Source of the DNA: Mesostigma viride
Taxonomy: Eukaryota; Streptophyta; Mesostigmatophyceae; Mesostigmatales; Mesostigmataceae
Reading direction: 5' to 3'
Assembly (NCBI GenBank): GCA_009746045.1
Contig: RPFO01000502.1
Location: 1-64,000 of the forward strand
DNA: 64,000 nt
Translations under genes and position numbers: made by a program
The notes under the pieces: model-generated
Seen by the model: the letters and a program-made list of their open reading frames with translations, nothing else
Databases searched by the model: none
Told to the model about the DNA's origin: nothing
Shown: positions 18,612 to 27,755 of the stretch, one piece after another
Numbering within the stretch: the stretch's first letter is position 1
How the letters are laid out: each line of letters starts with the position of its first letter

Positions 18612-19136
18612 TGTCTGAGGTTATGCCCACCTCTTGCCGTGTATTTATGCTAGGTAGTCTAGCCGTGTGCTATTCCAACTTATCGCATCACATTTTATAT
18701 AGTGGCGAGTGAGATATTTAGTGCCGATGGTCCTATTCCGGCACTGAGCGTGCAATATGTGTGGCGATAATTAGAGTGGCCGTACCTATGTCCACGTCAT
18801 GATGCGCCTGCACCTGTGCGCAGTACTTTCTAGAATGTGCACCGTATGCATGCATTCGACACCACTAGTGATGCTGACCTGTCATTTGTGCCAGCCGTTA
18901 GATTGTCGCCAAGGGTAGTGCCGACCCCATGCCACCGTGCATGATTTTAGGGTTGGCAACTCCACGAACTCTCCCTTTTTTCCTTGCTAGCAAGTGACGA
19001 TGTAGCAATTTAGGCTAATGGCTGCCCGATGGCAAGGGCAATGCCATAGCCGTGCTGCCAATATGCGTTAATTAATTCTAATGAATTACGTCAATTATCA
19101 TGTTGACCAAGTAACGCATTATACATATTTTAAACA
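18612..19136 (+). repeat. 3' LTR of element A
   Basis: 525 bp, TG...CA ends, preceded by the purine run AAGGGGG and followed by the target duplication CTTGA. Confidence 0.93.
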
Positions 19137-19544
19137 CTTGACCTTCGAGTTTAAGGGTAAGGGTAAAAGACCACCAAAGTATACAGACCAGCAATGGCGC
19201 TGGTTGCTACATCAGCATAGGAAATACATGGATGTGTTGGAAGATATCAAGAGAGATATGGCGAAACGACAGGCCGCCTATGAATCTGTGGTGGTGCCAG
19301 CCGGGGTGAAGTTAAAGGAATATGAAGGCGTCATCACATCGAAGGAAAGATGGCGCAAGAGGAAAGAAGAGGAGAAGAAGAAGAAGAAGAGTGGTCGACC
19401 CACGAGGAGCGGTCGACTCACTGTAAAAATTGACCAAAACAAGATGACCGAGGAAGACCTCGAGGCCCTCAAGCTCGCTAGGGAGGCAATAGACCAGAGG
19501 CACCCGCCCAAAGATAGAATATATTAAATTATATACATACTACA

Positions 19545-19787
19545 ATGTCCGTGATAGCCTACCTGCGCTCCTTCCGCGTGTTTGGCAGTGCTCTATTTGA
19601 CTGGCTCGCCACGCTGGCGGCCGGTGCCGCGTTCGCTTATTACGCGGGTGGACGCCGCTTGAGGGCGTCCGAGATAGCGGGCTGGTTCGCCGCATTGGTG
19701 GTGATAGGCGAGGGCCTGCACTACGCGCTAGGCCAGAACACGCCCGTTATAAAATTTATTCTGTCCTTGAAGAGTAAGATACGATGA
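19545..19787 (+). CDS. Small membrane protein, 80 residues
   Basis: Starts MSVIAYLRSFRVFGSALFDW. Two hydrophobic helices, about residues 16-35 (ALFDWLATLAAGAAFAYYAG) and 42-62 (IAGWFAALVVIGEGLHYALG), are separated by a basic loop (GRRLRAS), predicting a two-pass hairpin with the loop inside. The segment GEGLHYALG followed by NTP is reminiscent of a small conserved membrane protein of algal giant viruses, but I hold that loosely. The stop overlaps the next gene's ATG (ATGA), so translation is likely coupled. A promoter-like AATTATATACATACTACA stands just before the start. Confidence 0.65.
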   Translation: MSVIAYLRSFRVFGSALFDWLATLAAGAAFAYYAGGRRLRASEIAGWFAALVVIGEGLHYALGQNTPVIKFILSLKSKIR

Positions 19788-20656
19788 AGTGTCGCGCTTA
19801 TACCAGGAGTGGAGGGGCATGCAACATAGAAGTCGCGAGAGGGAGATGCCGCCTGCACAAGGGGCAACCGGTAGCGCGCGGAGGGCACAGCACGCATGCA
19901 TTCACTAGCGCGCCCGGACGTCCGCGGCGACCGAGGCATCGAATGCGGGCGTACGACGTGGACAATATTGCGGAGAGGTTTGGTGAGTTTAGCCTGAAGG
20001 AACCGAAAGAAGACGCGCCCGGGGTGGCGGAGCTGACAAAGGGGCTAAGTGAGCTTAGTCTGAAGAACACTGGCGATCTCGGCCGAGATACCGAGCATAA
20101 AAAATTGCTGGCAAACAGCGGACTTGTCCCTGTCTGGCGCGACATTAATGCCGCCACATATGACGATATGGAGAAATCCGTGCTCGCATTGCCCCAGTTG
20201 AATGACCTGGATCGTTTGAACTATGCGGCGGCCATGGGGAAAAATAAACATAAGGAGATGAAAGATCGATTGATCGAAAAGTACGAAGCCCAAGCCAAGG
20301 CCGAGTGGGAAGCGGACCTGGCAAAGGCACAAGAGGAGTTGGACAGACAGGTCAGTATAGTACATAATCTCCAGGAGGAGCTAGGCGTTCTTATCAATTA
20401 CCCTAATTGGAATCCCAGACTGATGAAGGCCCTGGCTGATCTGGCAACTGCCCGCGAGCGTTATAATTGGGCACGGGATCCCCTATCAAACGAGCAAAGA
20501 ATGCGAATCCCGAACAGACTTAGAGCGGGCATCAGGCACCCGCCGTACGAGAGGGTGCGAGGAGGGCGATTAGAATACTGGCGCCCGGACGGCGCCCCAC
20601 AGGTGCCGCCGGAGAATATCGACCCCTGGGTGGTGGGTCACGGCCGAAGAAGGTAG
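19784..20656 (+). CDS. Cys-motif family protein, 290 residues
   Basis: The N-terminus MKCRAYTRSGGACNIEVARG then RCRLHKGQP gives the family signature C-x9-C-x8-C-x2-H. A basic linker (PGRPRRPRHRMR) follows, then a helical body: LLANSGLVPVWRDINAATYD, LNDLDRLNYAAAMGKNKHKE, and a coiled coil at about 170-205 (AEWEADLAKAQEELDRQ). The end is Pro/Arg-rich. The ATG overlaps the upstream stop. A close paralogue with the same order of blocks follows at 20,803. Zinc binding is inferred; the function is unknown. Confidence 0.7.
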   Translation: MKCRAYTRSGGACNIEVARGRCRLHKGQPVARGGHSTHAFTSAPGRPRRPRHRMRAYDVDNIAERFGEFSLKEPKEDAPGVAELTKGLSELSLKNTGDLGRDTEHKKLLANSGLVPVWRDINAATYDDMEKSVLALPQLNDLDRLNYAAAMGKNKHKEMKDRLIEKYEAQAKAEWEADLAKAQEELDRQVSIVHNLQEELGVLINYPNWNPRLMKALADLATARERYNWARDPLSNEQRMRIPNRLRAGIRHPPYERVRGGRLEYWRPDGAPQVPPENIDPWVVGHGRRR

Positions 20657-20802
20657 CGCACGGCACGGGGGCGTACGGAGTCAGGACAGGGGGAGGGGGC
20701 AGAGGAAGGAAAGGGCTCAGATCCACTCACAGGCCAAACGCGTGAAGAGGTACTAAAGGCGGCCGTTGTGCTTTTTTTCGTTCTTTATAGTAGATCGTGT
20801 AA

Positions 20803-21567
20803 ATGAAGTGCCGCGCTCAGACTAGGACTGGAGGGACATGCAACATCGAGGTCGCGAGGGGGAGGTGCCACATGCACAAGGGGCAGCCAACACGGAAGAC
20901 CGTCCCGTCTCATTCGGCCCGTTCATTCACCAGTGCGCCCAAGCGTACCCGGCGACCCAGGCACCGCATGCAAGCGGGCGGCGTGGACGTGTCGGAACAC
21001 CAACGAATGTTGGTAAATGGAGGACCCGATCCCGAGTGGCACGACATTCGGCGCACGACCGAATTGGAGAACACGTTGATCAACCTGCCCCATTTGGCCG
21101 ACGAGGATCTGATGAATTACGGTGTGGCCATGGGACCAGATACGGATCTCAAAGTAAACCAAGTACTCTTTAAGAAGTACACGGACCGAGTTCCCTAGCT
21201 TAAACAACAGGCACTGTCGAAACATGAGGATGCAGTGAAAGCCGCCAACGACTTCGGCCACATTCTGAGAGAGACAACAAATTCAATGGCGATGATGCGG
21301 GCTCGGTACCCCAACATACCCCGCGGCACAGCACTGGAGGATGTCGTAACGGAAGCCGACAAGGAAGAACTTCGGCTGATGGAAAACAGGTTTAATGAGG
21401 GGTGGGCTAAAAAAGGTGACGCAGAAAAGGACTTTGTAACCTCCTATAGGAACGCTGAGAATGCGACGAAAACCAGAGACCGACTGGGAGAGGTCATTAT
21501 GAACAAGCGCAGAAGGATGGGTCATGGAGCTTCTGCGGCTCTGGCTAGGCGTCGCCGATTGGTGTGA
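20803..21567 (+). pseudogene. Cys-motif family protein, paralogue of 19,784, broken
   Basis: MKCRAQTRTGGTCNIEVARG, RCHMHKGQP and RRPRHRMQ match the gene at 19,784-20,656 nearly block for block. LVNGGPDPEWHDIRRTTELE and DEDLMNYGVAMGPD follow as in that gene. The C-terminal half is helical and basic (EADKEELRLMENRFNEGW, EVIMNKRRRMGHG). It arose by tandem duplication and is broken, with about one break. It is convergent with the fibre-like gene that ends at 21,592, 25 bases away. Confidence 0.65.
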
Positions 21568-21591
21568 TCAAGGTTCGCGGGTTAAACGCGC

Positions 21592-24291
21592 TCAAAACGC
21601 CATCTGGCTCTCGCTGATGACGGACGCGGTGGCTGCCCCGATGGCGCCCATGCTGTTGCCGGACGTCACCGTGTTGGGCGCGGGGTTGGTGCCGACCCAT
21701 CCGTTGCTGCCGCCCGACCCGCGCACCTTCACCAGCTGCAGGCCCTCGTTGTTGGAGATGCGGAAACCGTACGTCACCGTCTGGTTGGCCGCGTACATCT
21801 CCCGCCAGCCGTACAGCATCGTGTTGGCCGCCGTGAGCGCCTGGCCGGACACGAAGCGCACGTCGTCGTACCACACGCTACCGACGTACCCGCCGTACAG
21901 CACCAGATTCGGGTTCGCGCCCAACGCGCCGTTGGCCGAGGAAGCCACCAGGGCGCCGTCCAGGTAGAACTTGACCTGCGACCCGCTCATGGTGATGCAC
22001 AGGGTGAACGGCTCGGCGTGCACGGGGTGTCCATGACGATGGCCGCGTTCACGCCGTCGGAGAAGGTCAGGAAGCCGCCGCTCGAGATCTGCACGGCAAG
22101 GTAGCCGTACTCGATCAGGTCGGTCAGGAGGGTCAGCGTGGACAGGTCGAACTGGGGCAGCACCTTGATGATCAGAGAGAACGTGCCCGTGACGTTGGGC
22201 GACACGGAGTCGAACTGGGAGCCGGACTCCTTGAGCACGCCGTCCGCGACGGTGCCGCTGCCGCTGAAGGTGGCGCTGCCGACGGTGCTGGCCTTGGAGG
22301 AGGAGAACTCCCACCGCAGCGTGTCGGAGCCGCTGGCCAGGGATGCCAGGTTGACGTTGGTGGCGGGCGCCTCGCGGTCGGCCGCCAGGATGGTGCGAGA
22401 GAGCAGCAGCTGGCCGCCCTCCACGTGCCAGTACGAGCCCGTGTAGTCGCCCTTGTCCTGCGAGGTCTCGCCGGCGCCCATGTGCCATGTGAGGGCGCGG
22501 CTGCCGAAGGAGGCGCTGCCGTCAACGAACAGGCCGGAGTTCTCAGAAGCGGCGTTGGTGGAGGCCATGCCCTTGTTCAGCTTGAAGTAGTCGATGGTGT
22601 AGTTCTGGTTGGACGATAAATTAATGCTACCAAACATGATCGTGTCAGTTGCAGTCGAATCCCTCCAGAAGATGTCCGCGATGTTGAAAGTCGAGCTGGC
22701 GCCGTTGTTATAAGTCATCGTGGTATACGCCCCACCGTCCTTATTGTACGAAAGCGTCATGAGCCCGCTGGGCCTGTCAAGACTGATCCTGAAGATGTAG
22801 GTGCCAGCTGCGTTCAAGAAACTGTGAGTGTCGGTGTAGTAGTTAGCCGCACTTGTCAGCTTCTGAATATTAAGCGCCAGCCCTCCAGAATGGGTAAAAA
22901 ACCTGACCCACGATTGCCCCCCTACAGTCTGTTCCAGGGCGAAGAACTGCATGTCACCTCCAGCGCTGGTAGTCAGAGCGCTAGTGATGGTGATAGGGAA
23001 CTCGATGGAAACGCTTTCAGTGGTAAAATTCAAGACGGACGCCGGAATGCTGGTGTATGCGGAAGGATAGTAAAACGCCGCTCGAGAAGAATTGGCGGTG
23101 CTGATGTTCAGAGCCCCCCCGCTGACAGACGCGCCGGAGAAAACGCTCAGGTTGATGTTGTATGCGGCGATCGCGTTGGCCGAGTTGGTGAACTGGAAGT
23201 CCATGATCGCGGCAGACCCGGGCTGGTAGCCCACCTTCACCGTCTTGTCCACGATCTCTAGGTTCCCGCTGGCGTTGGTGCTCTCGAGCACGCCCGCCAC
23301 CTTCAGGTCCCCTCCCACCACCATGTTGCCGGTGCTGGTGATCGTGCTGGAGCCCGTCAAGCCCCGTGACGGCCACCGTGCCGCTCGTGCTGGTCAGCTC
23401 CAGATTGCCCGCCGAGGTCGTCACCTTGCCGCTGCCGCCCGCGGTGCTGGTCAGGGTCAGGTCCTTCGCCACCGTCACGGTGCTCGCCGACGCGGCACTG
23501 ATGCTGGCGTTCGTCACCGTGATGCCGGCCACGTCCACACGGTTGGCCGCCGCCCCCGCGGAGGTAAGCGAGAGCGTGCCGCTGCTGGTGGTGATGCCCG
23601 CCGTCTTCACCTTCACGCTGTCCATCACCACCGACCCGGTGCCGTTGGACGACAGGGTCAGGTCGGCGTTGGCCACGTTGTTGCTGATGCCCGAGGTCTT
23701 CACCTTCACGTTGTCCAGGAGCACGGAGCCGGTGCCGTTGCTGGCCATGGTCAGGTTTCCGTTGGCGGTGGAGGAGGACACGGAGGCGTCGGTGACGGTG
23801 ACGCCGCCCAGCTGGAGCGCGGCGGCCGAGGACCCGGCAGAGCTGATCGCAAGGGTGCCGCTGGAGGTGGTGACCGCGTTGTCGGTGAACTTGACGCCCT
23901 CCACCAACACCGACTTGGTGGCACCGCCCGAGAGGGTCAGGTTCACGTCGGAGGCCGGCGAGAGGGAGGCCGCGGAGGCGACCACGTCGGCCATGCGCAC
24001 CGACCCGGCGTCGGACGAGAGCACGAGGCTGCCGGAAGACGAGTTGACGGTGCTGCCGTCGATGGTAACGTTGTCCACGGACAGCGCCCCGTCTATGGCG
24101 GTGGATCCCACGATCTTGAGGCGGTTGGTCGCGCTGGTGCCGTACCCGTTGTTGGGCTTGATGACGATGCTGTCCTGCGCCTTGACGACGAGGTCCTTCA
24201 CCCTCGCGGCGGGGTCTAGGTCGCCCAGGAGAGCGGTCGAGTACATGCGCGCGTAACGGACGTCGCTGAGCTGGTCCAGAGCGGTAGACAT
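21592..24291 (-). pseudogene. Long fibre/adhesin-like protein, paralogue of 9,549
   Basis: About 900 codons from ATG 24,291 (MSTALDQLSDVRYARMYSTA). It shares with the other copy the N-terminal KDLVVKAQDSIVIKPNNG, beta-solenoid-like repeats (residues about 60-420), the block TWHMGAGETSQDKGDYTGSY and the end MYAANQTVTYGFRISNNEG. Between lies a first LamG-like domain (GTYIFRISLDRPSGLMTLSY) and then a second one (FSLIIKVLPQFD, CITMSGSQVKFYLDGALVAS). The extra domain makes it longer than its paralogue. It carries about two breaks. An attachment-fibre role is inferred. Confidence 0.7.
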
Positions 24292-24349
24292 GGTAAAGTT
24301 CTATACCGGTAGCATAAGATAAAAAAATGCGTCAGTAATAAGGAGTACT

Positions 24350-25264
24350 ATGGGGCGCGCAAAAAAAGTCGGGCACGACATGAGGGCCATAACCCGGTCC
24401 AAACGGGGGAGGCCCGACAACGAGCACGAGAAACACGGCACGGGGCGGTCCATAGTGCTCAACGGACGCAATTACCCCCTGGATTTTACGTACAGGCCGC
24501 GGGTGGTCGATGGCTTGCCTTCAAGGGACGTGGTGGTCAATTACCCAGTTAACTACCCGCACACCGCTCTCCGGGATTACGCCGACAATCTGGGATCCCT
24601 GGTGGTAAATAACCAAGACAACGGGTTGTATTACGCTCTGTTTAAAGTGAACACGGCCAATAGCAACTGGAGGTCGGATCACGCGAGCCAGGGAGAAAAG
24701 GACGCGATGAGCGGTCTCGGCAAAGAAATCTTCTGGAGAGGCGTCGACGCCAACAAGAGACACATGGAGGACCCCATCCACGGGAGGGTGTCGCTGTCCG
24801 CGGTCGCGAGCACGGGGGGGAGAAAAGCGAAATACGTATCACCCGACCCCGACAACGCCACGAACGACGAGCCCTGGAGTCTCATCGAAAAGTACCCCGC
24901 CACGGCGCGCATGCTGGAGGAAGAAATGGAACAATTACCCCCCGGCAGCGACCCCTACACCTTGATGTGGGAGAGGGGCGGCGAAATCCAAAACAACATG
25001 AAGCTCGTGGACTACTACAAGACGCTCGGCATGGAGGTCGAGGATGACCGTGATGGGACCTGGGTCAATATGGCCTCCACCCCGGACAGGATCATGAGGG
25101 CGTGCACGGGCCACGGGTGCACCAACCAGCACTGCGTCCACCGCCGGCATTGCAACGTCTGGAACGCCAGGGGCCGCAGGTGGTGCACCAACCCGGTGAC
25201 GGGCAGGAGGCGCAGATGCGCACGGCACTCGACACAGCAGTGTAAGGCTCGCGTCCGTAAATGA
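24350..25264 (+). CDS. Tandem family protein 1 with C-terminal Cys/His cluster
   Basis: A 304-residue open frame starts MGRAKKVGHDMRAITRSKRG. The conserved blocks of the three tandem copies are RSIVLNGRNYPLDFTYRP, DVVVNYPVNYP, YYALFKVNTA, GLGKEIFWRGVDAN and GRVSLSA, then a helical part ending YYKTLGMEVEDD. The last 60 residues are CTGHGCTNQHCVHRRHC, WCTNP and RRRRCARHSTQQC, a dense Cys/His cluster whose end (G-x4-C-ARHS-x3-C) resembles the in-window Cys motif. This is the best preserved of the three. GLGKEIF after a strand resembles the acetyl-CoA loop of GNAT enzymes, only a weak hint. Function unknown. Confidence 0.7.
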   Translation: MGRAKKVGHDMRAITRSKRGRPDNEHEKHGTGRSIVLNGRNYPLDFTYRPRVVDGLPSRDVVVNYPVNYPHTALRDYADNLGSLVVNNQDNGLYYALFKVNTANSNWRSDHASQGEKDAMSGLGKEIFWRGVDANKRHMEDPIHGRVSLSAVASTGGRKAKYVSPDPDNATNDEPWSLIEKYPATARMLEEEMEQLPPGSDPYTLMWERGGEIQNNMKLVDYYKTLGMEVEDDRDGTWVNMASTPDRIMRACTGHGCTNQHCVHRRHCNVWNARGRRWCTNPVTGRRRRCARHSTQQCKARVRK

Positions 25265-25273
25265 CAATAGGGG

Positions 25274-25312
25274 GATATTCGGCGTGCGTTTTTTTATGCG
25301 CTAATTAGTATT
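25274..25312 (+). promoter_or_regulatory. Conserved upstream element of tandem family copy 2
   Basis: ATATTCGGCGTGCG, a T run and ATGCGCTAATTAGTATT end directly at the ATG (25,313). Nearly the same stretch stands before copy 3, which suggests a duplicated promoter/leader. Confidence 0.45.
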
Positions 25313-26292
25313 ATGGGGTGCGTGAGGAAATCGACCGGTCACAAAAACGGGCACAGGATGAGGGGCCGATTTGTGAACACAGACAAAAACTGGAAAGGGG
25401 AGAAAGACGAACAGCCCATTGTAGAAGAATTCCACAGCACCGGACGGAACATAGTGCTGGACGGTCAAAGCTATCCACTCGATTTTACCTACAGGCCCCG
25501 GGGAAAACCGGGGAAAAAATCGAGGGACGTGGTGGTAAATTTCCCCGATAATTATCCTGATACGGAACTCAAGGAACAGAACGACGACCTTGCATATCTG
25601 CAAGTGAAAAAAAAAACAGACCCCAATGCTTTGTATTACGCTTATTTTAATGTAAACACTGCCCCGAACAACAGTGCGTCAGATGTGGCTCTGGAAGGGG
25701 AGAAGGCAGGGATGAAGGGCATAGGCAAAGAGATGTTTTGGAGAGGCGTCGACGCGAACAGGAAGCTGCTGGACGACCCCGTCCACGGGCGCGTGTACTT
25801 ATCCGCGCAAGGACATGTGGGGGGAGAAGAGTTCCTTATAAACCACCCAATCCTGAAGATTTTTCATACGACGATATTTGGACGCTCATCGAAAAGCACC
25901 CGGAAACAGCGATCGATTTTGACAAACAACTTGGAATAGCCGCAAAACGCGGCTTGATCGACGACTCTAAATTCTTGAAGAAAATGCTGCGGTATAGGGG
26001 CGGTGATATCCAAAGAAACTTGAATCTCGTGAACTACTACAAGACGCTCGGCATGGAGGTGGAGGACGACTCCGACGCTCTCGCCGTCGATATGGCCTCC
26101 ACCCCGGACAAGATCATGAGGGCGTGCACGGGCCACGGGTGCACCAACCAGCACTGCGTCCACCGCCGGCATTGCAACGTCTGGAACGCCAGGAGCCGCC
26201 GGTGGTGCGCGCACCCGGTGACGGGCAGGGGGCGCAGATGCGCGCGGCACTCGACGCAGCAGTGTAATGCTGGCGTCCGTCGGCGTCGATAG
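25313..26292 (+). pseudogene. Tandem family protein 2, broken
   Basis: Starts MGCVRKSTGHKNGHRMRG. NIVLDGQSYPLDFTYRP, DVVVNFPDNYPDTEL, YYAYFNVNTA, GIGKEMFWRGVDAN and GRVYLSAQGHV match copies 1 and 3. The C-terminal Cys/His cluster CTGHGCTNQHCVHRRHC and RGRRCARHSTQQC is kept. It carries about one break in the middle. It is closer to copy 3 than to copy 1, judging from shared KSTGHKNGH starts and SYDDIW segments, so copies 2 and 3 are the later duplication. Confidence 0.65.
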
Positions 26293-26296
26293 GAGG

Positions 26297-26336
26297 CTAT
26301 TCGGCGTGAGGATTTTTTATATGCGCTATGAGTATT
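26297..26336 (+). promoter_or_regulatory. Conserved upstream element of tandem family copy 3
   Basis: CTATTCGGCGTGAGG, a T run and ATATGCGCTATGAGTATT end at the ATG chosen here (26,337). The match to the element before copy 2 supports this start over the in-frame ATG nine bases upstream. Confidence 0.45.
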
Positions 26337-27284
26337 ATGGGGCGCGTGAGGAAATCGACCGGTCACAAAAACGGGCACGGGATGAGAGGCCATTGGCTCA
26401 ACACAAGTGATTGGCTGAAGAATCCTGGTAAATACGTACAGCAAAGTCCCACCGAAGTCCACAGCACCGGACGGAACATAGTGGTGGACGGTAGCAACTA
26501 TCCAATCGATATTACCTACGCCTCAAAACCGGGGAAAACAACGAGGAACGTGGTGGTAAATTACCCCGATAATTATCCGAAGACGGAGCTCCGTAAAAAC
26601 AGCGGTGAGTTGGCATTACTGGAAGTGAAAAAAAGAAACGGAGGTTTGTATTACGCCTGGTTTAATGTAAACACTGCCCGAGCAACAAGATGTCAGATCT
26701 TGCTCTGGAAGAGGAGAAGGCAGGGATGAAGGGCATAGGCAAAGAGATTTTTTGGAGAGGCGTCGACGCGAATCGGAGAGTGTTGCAAGACCCGGTAAAC
26801 GGTAGGGTGTACTTATCCGCGGAAGGACATGTGGGGAGGAGAGCTGCTCCTAAGTATGTACCACCCAACCCTAGAGATTTTTCATATGACGATATTTGGG
26901 CGCTCATCGACAAGCACCCGGAAACATCGCACGAGTTTGACAAAGAAATTAAAGGCGTCGACGACACTCAGACTTTGAAGGACATGCTGCGGGAGAAGGG
27001 CGGTGAAATCCAAAGAAACGAATCTCGTGAAACACTACAAGACTTTCGGCATGGAGGTGGAGGACGACGCCGACGCTCTCGCCGTCTGGATGGAGTCCAC
27101 CCCGGACAAGATCATGAGGGCGTGCACGGGGCACGGGTGCACCAACCAGCACTGCGTCCACCGGCGTCATTGCAACGTCTGGAACGCGAGGACCCGCCGG
27201 TGGTGCACGCACCCGGTGACGGGCAGGAAGCGCAAATGCGCACGGCACTCGACTCGGCGGTGTAATGCTGGCATCCGCCACTAG
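26337..27284 (+). pseudogene. Tandem family protein 3, broken
   Basis: Starts MGRVRKSTGHKNGHGMRG. NIVVDGSNYPIDITYASKP, NVVVNYPDNYPKTEL, YYAWFNVNTA, GIGKEIFWRGVDAN and GRVYLSAEGHV are the family blocks, followed by SYDDIWALIDKHPE and the C-terminal cluster CTGHGCTNQHCVHRRHC and KRKCARHSTRRC. About two breaks. The start at 26,337 follows the conserved leader shared with copy 2. Its end overlaps the convergent nuclease-like gene. Confidence 0.65.
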
Positions 27285-27678
27285 TCGGGCGCGACCTTGG
27301 CGGAGAGACACAGGAGGCGTCTCCACAGGGGAGGGGGGGGGTCGGCAGCGACAGCCCCACGCTCTCGTGCAGTGTCACGGCTATATCGGCGATCTTGCAC
27401 ACGCTCAGGATGTGTTTCAGCTTGTCGAGCGTTACGTTCGCGGACCACCTGGACCTGAACAGGTGCAGCTCCTTGCTGTGGCCGGGGTATTCCTTCCCGT
27501 ACGATATGAGCTGCCCCACGCCGTACATCCAGTTGCCCCATTCCTTCACCTCGACGATCCTGCCCCTCTCGTCGTCCAGGATGTCGATCTTCCCCCCCTG
27601 ACAAACCACCTCGCGCCTGCCCCCCGTCCTCGCGCTGTAGGCCGCCTGGACGTCCTTTTCTTTCACGGGCAGAGACAT
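27112..27678 (-). pseudogene. PD-(D/E)XK nuclease-like protein
   Basis: From ATG 27,678 (MSLPVKEKDVQAAYSARTGG) the first 125 residues give GGKIDILDDERGRIVEVKEW, then GQLISYGKEYPGHSKELHLF. The pattern G-x-IDI...x-E-V-K followed by a helix with GQL-x-YG is the core of PD-(D/E)XK-fold nucleases, including small ones found in giant viruses, often near KilA-N genes. Catalytic residues would be the Asp of IDIL and Glu/Lys of EVK. The rest of the open frame is antisense to the neighbour's conserved end and probably not genuine, so the natural C-terminus is unclear. Confidence 0.6.
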
Positions 27679-27755
27679 TTACCACTAGACGCGGTGTTTA
27701 TTTACCCGTGCACGCGCCCCCCCGGCTGATGGAGTGCTCCTCTTCCTAGGCCTAG

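Larger units (their letters stand above)
17128..19136 (+). mobile_element. Non-autonomous LTR element A (complete, young)
   Basis: Direct repeats at 17,128-17,652 and 18,612-19,136 (525 bp each) begin TGTCTGAGG, end TTTTAAACA and look identical by eye. The flanks carry the duplication CTTGA (17,123-17,127 and 19,137-19,141). TGGTATCGGAGC right after the left LTR is a primer-binding site of the initiator-tRNA type. GCAAGGGGG stands before the right LTR as polypurine tract. The 959-bp interior holds no gag or pol, so it depends on an unknown partner. Identical LTRs mean a recent insertion into an old virus-like gene. Confidence 0.93.
16827..19527 (+). pseudogene. Charged protein gene split by an LTR element
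   Basis: The 5' part (to 17,127) has a module-B-like start in its neighbourhood (CRELAEEKDIKGLSKRF), a helical segment YTLAEYQRFVQKQKLIDLL and an acidic Ser/Glu stretch. The 3' part (19,137-19,527) is very basic and coiled coil in character (RWRKRKEEEKKKKKSGRPTR), ending HPPKDRIY. Between them is the complete LTR element at 17,128-19,136 with its 5-bp target duplication, so the gene was whole before that insertion or nearly so. The next gene starts 17 bases on. No domain recognised beyond module B. Confidence 0.6.

Noticed and set aside
24350-27284. Firm call of a GNAT acetyltransferase for the tandem family
   Set aside because: Only one loop (G-x-G-K-E) is suggestive; the other acetyltransferase motifs are not evident.
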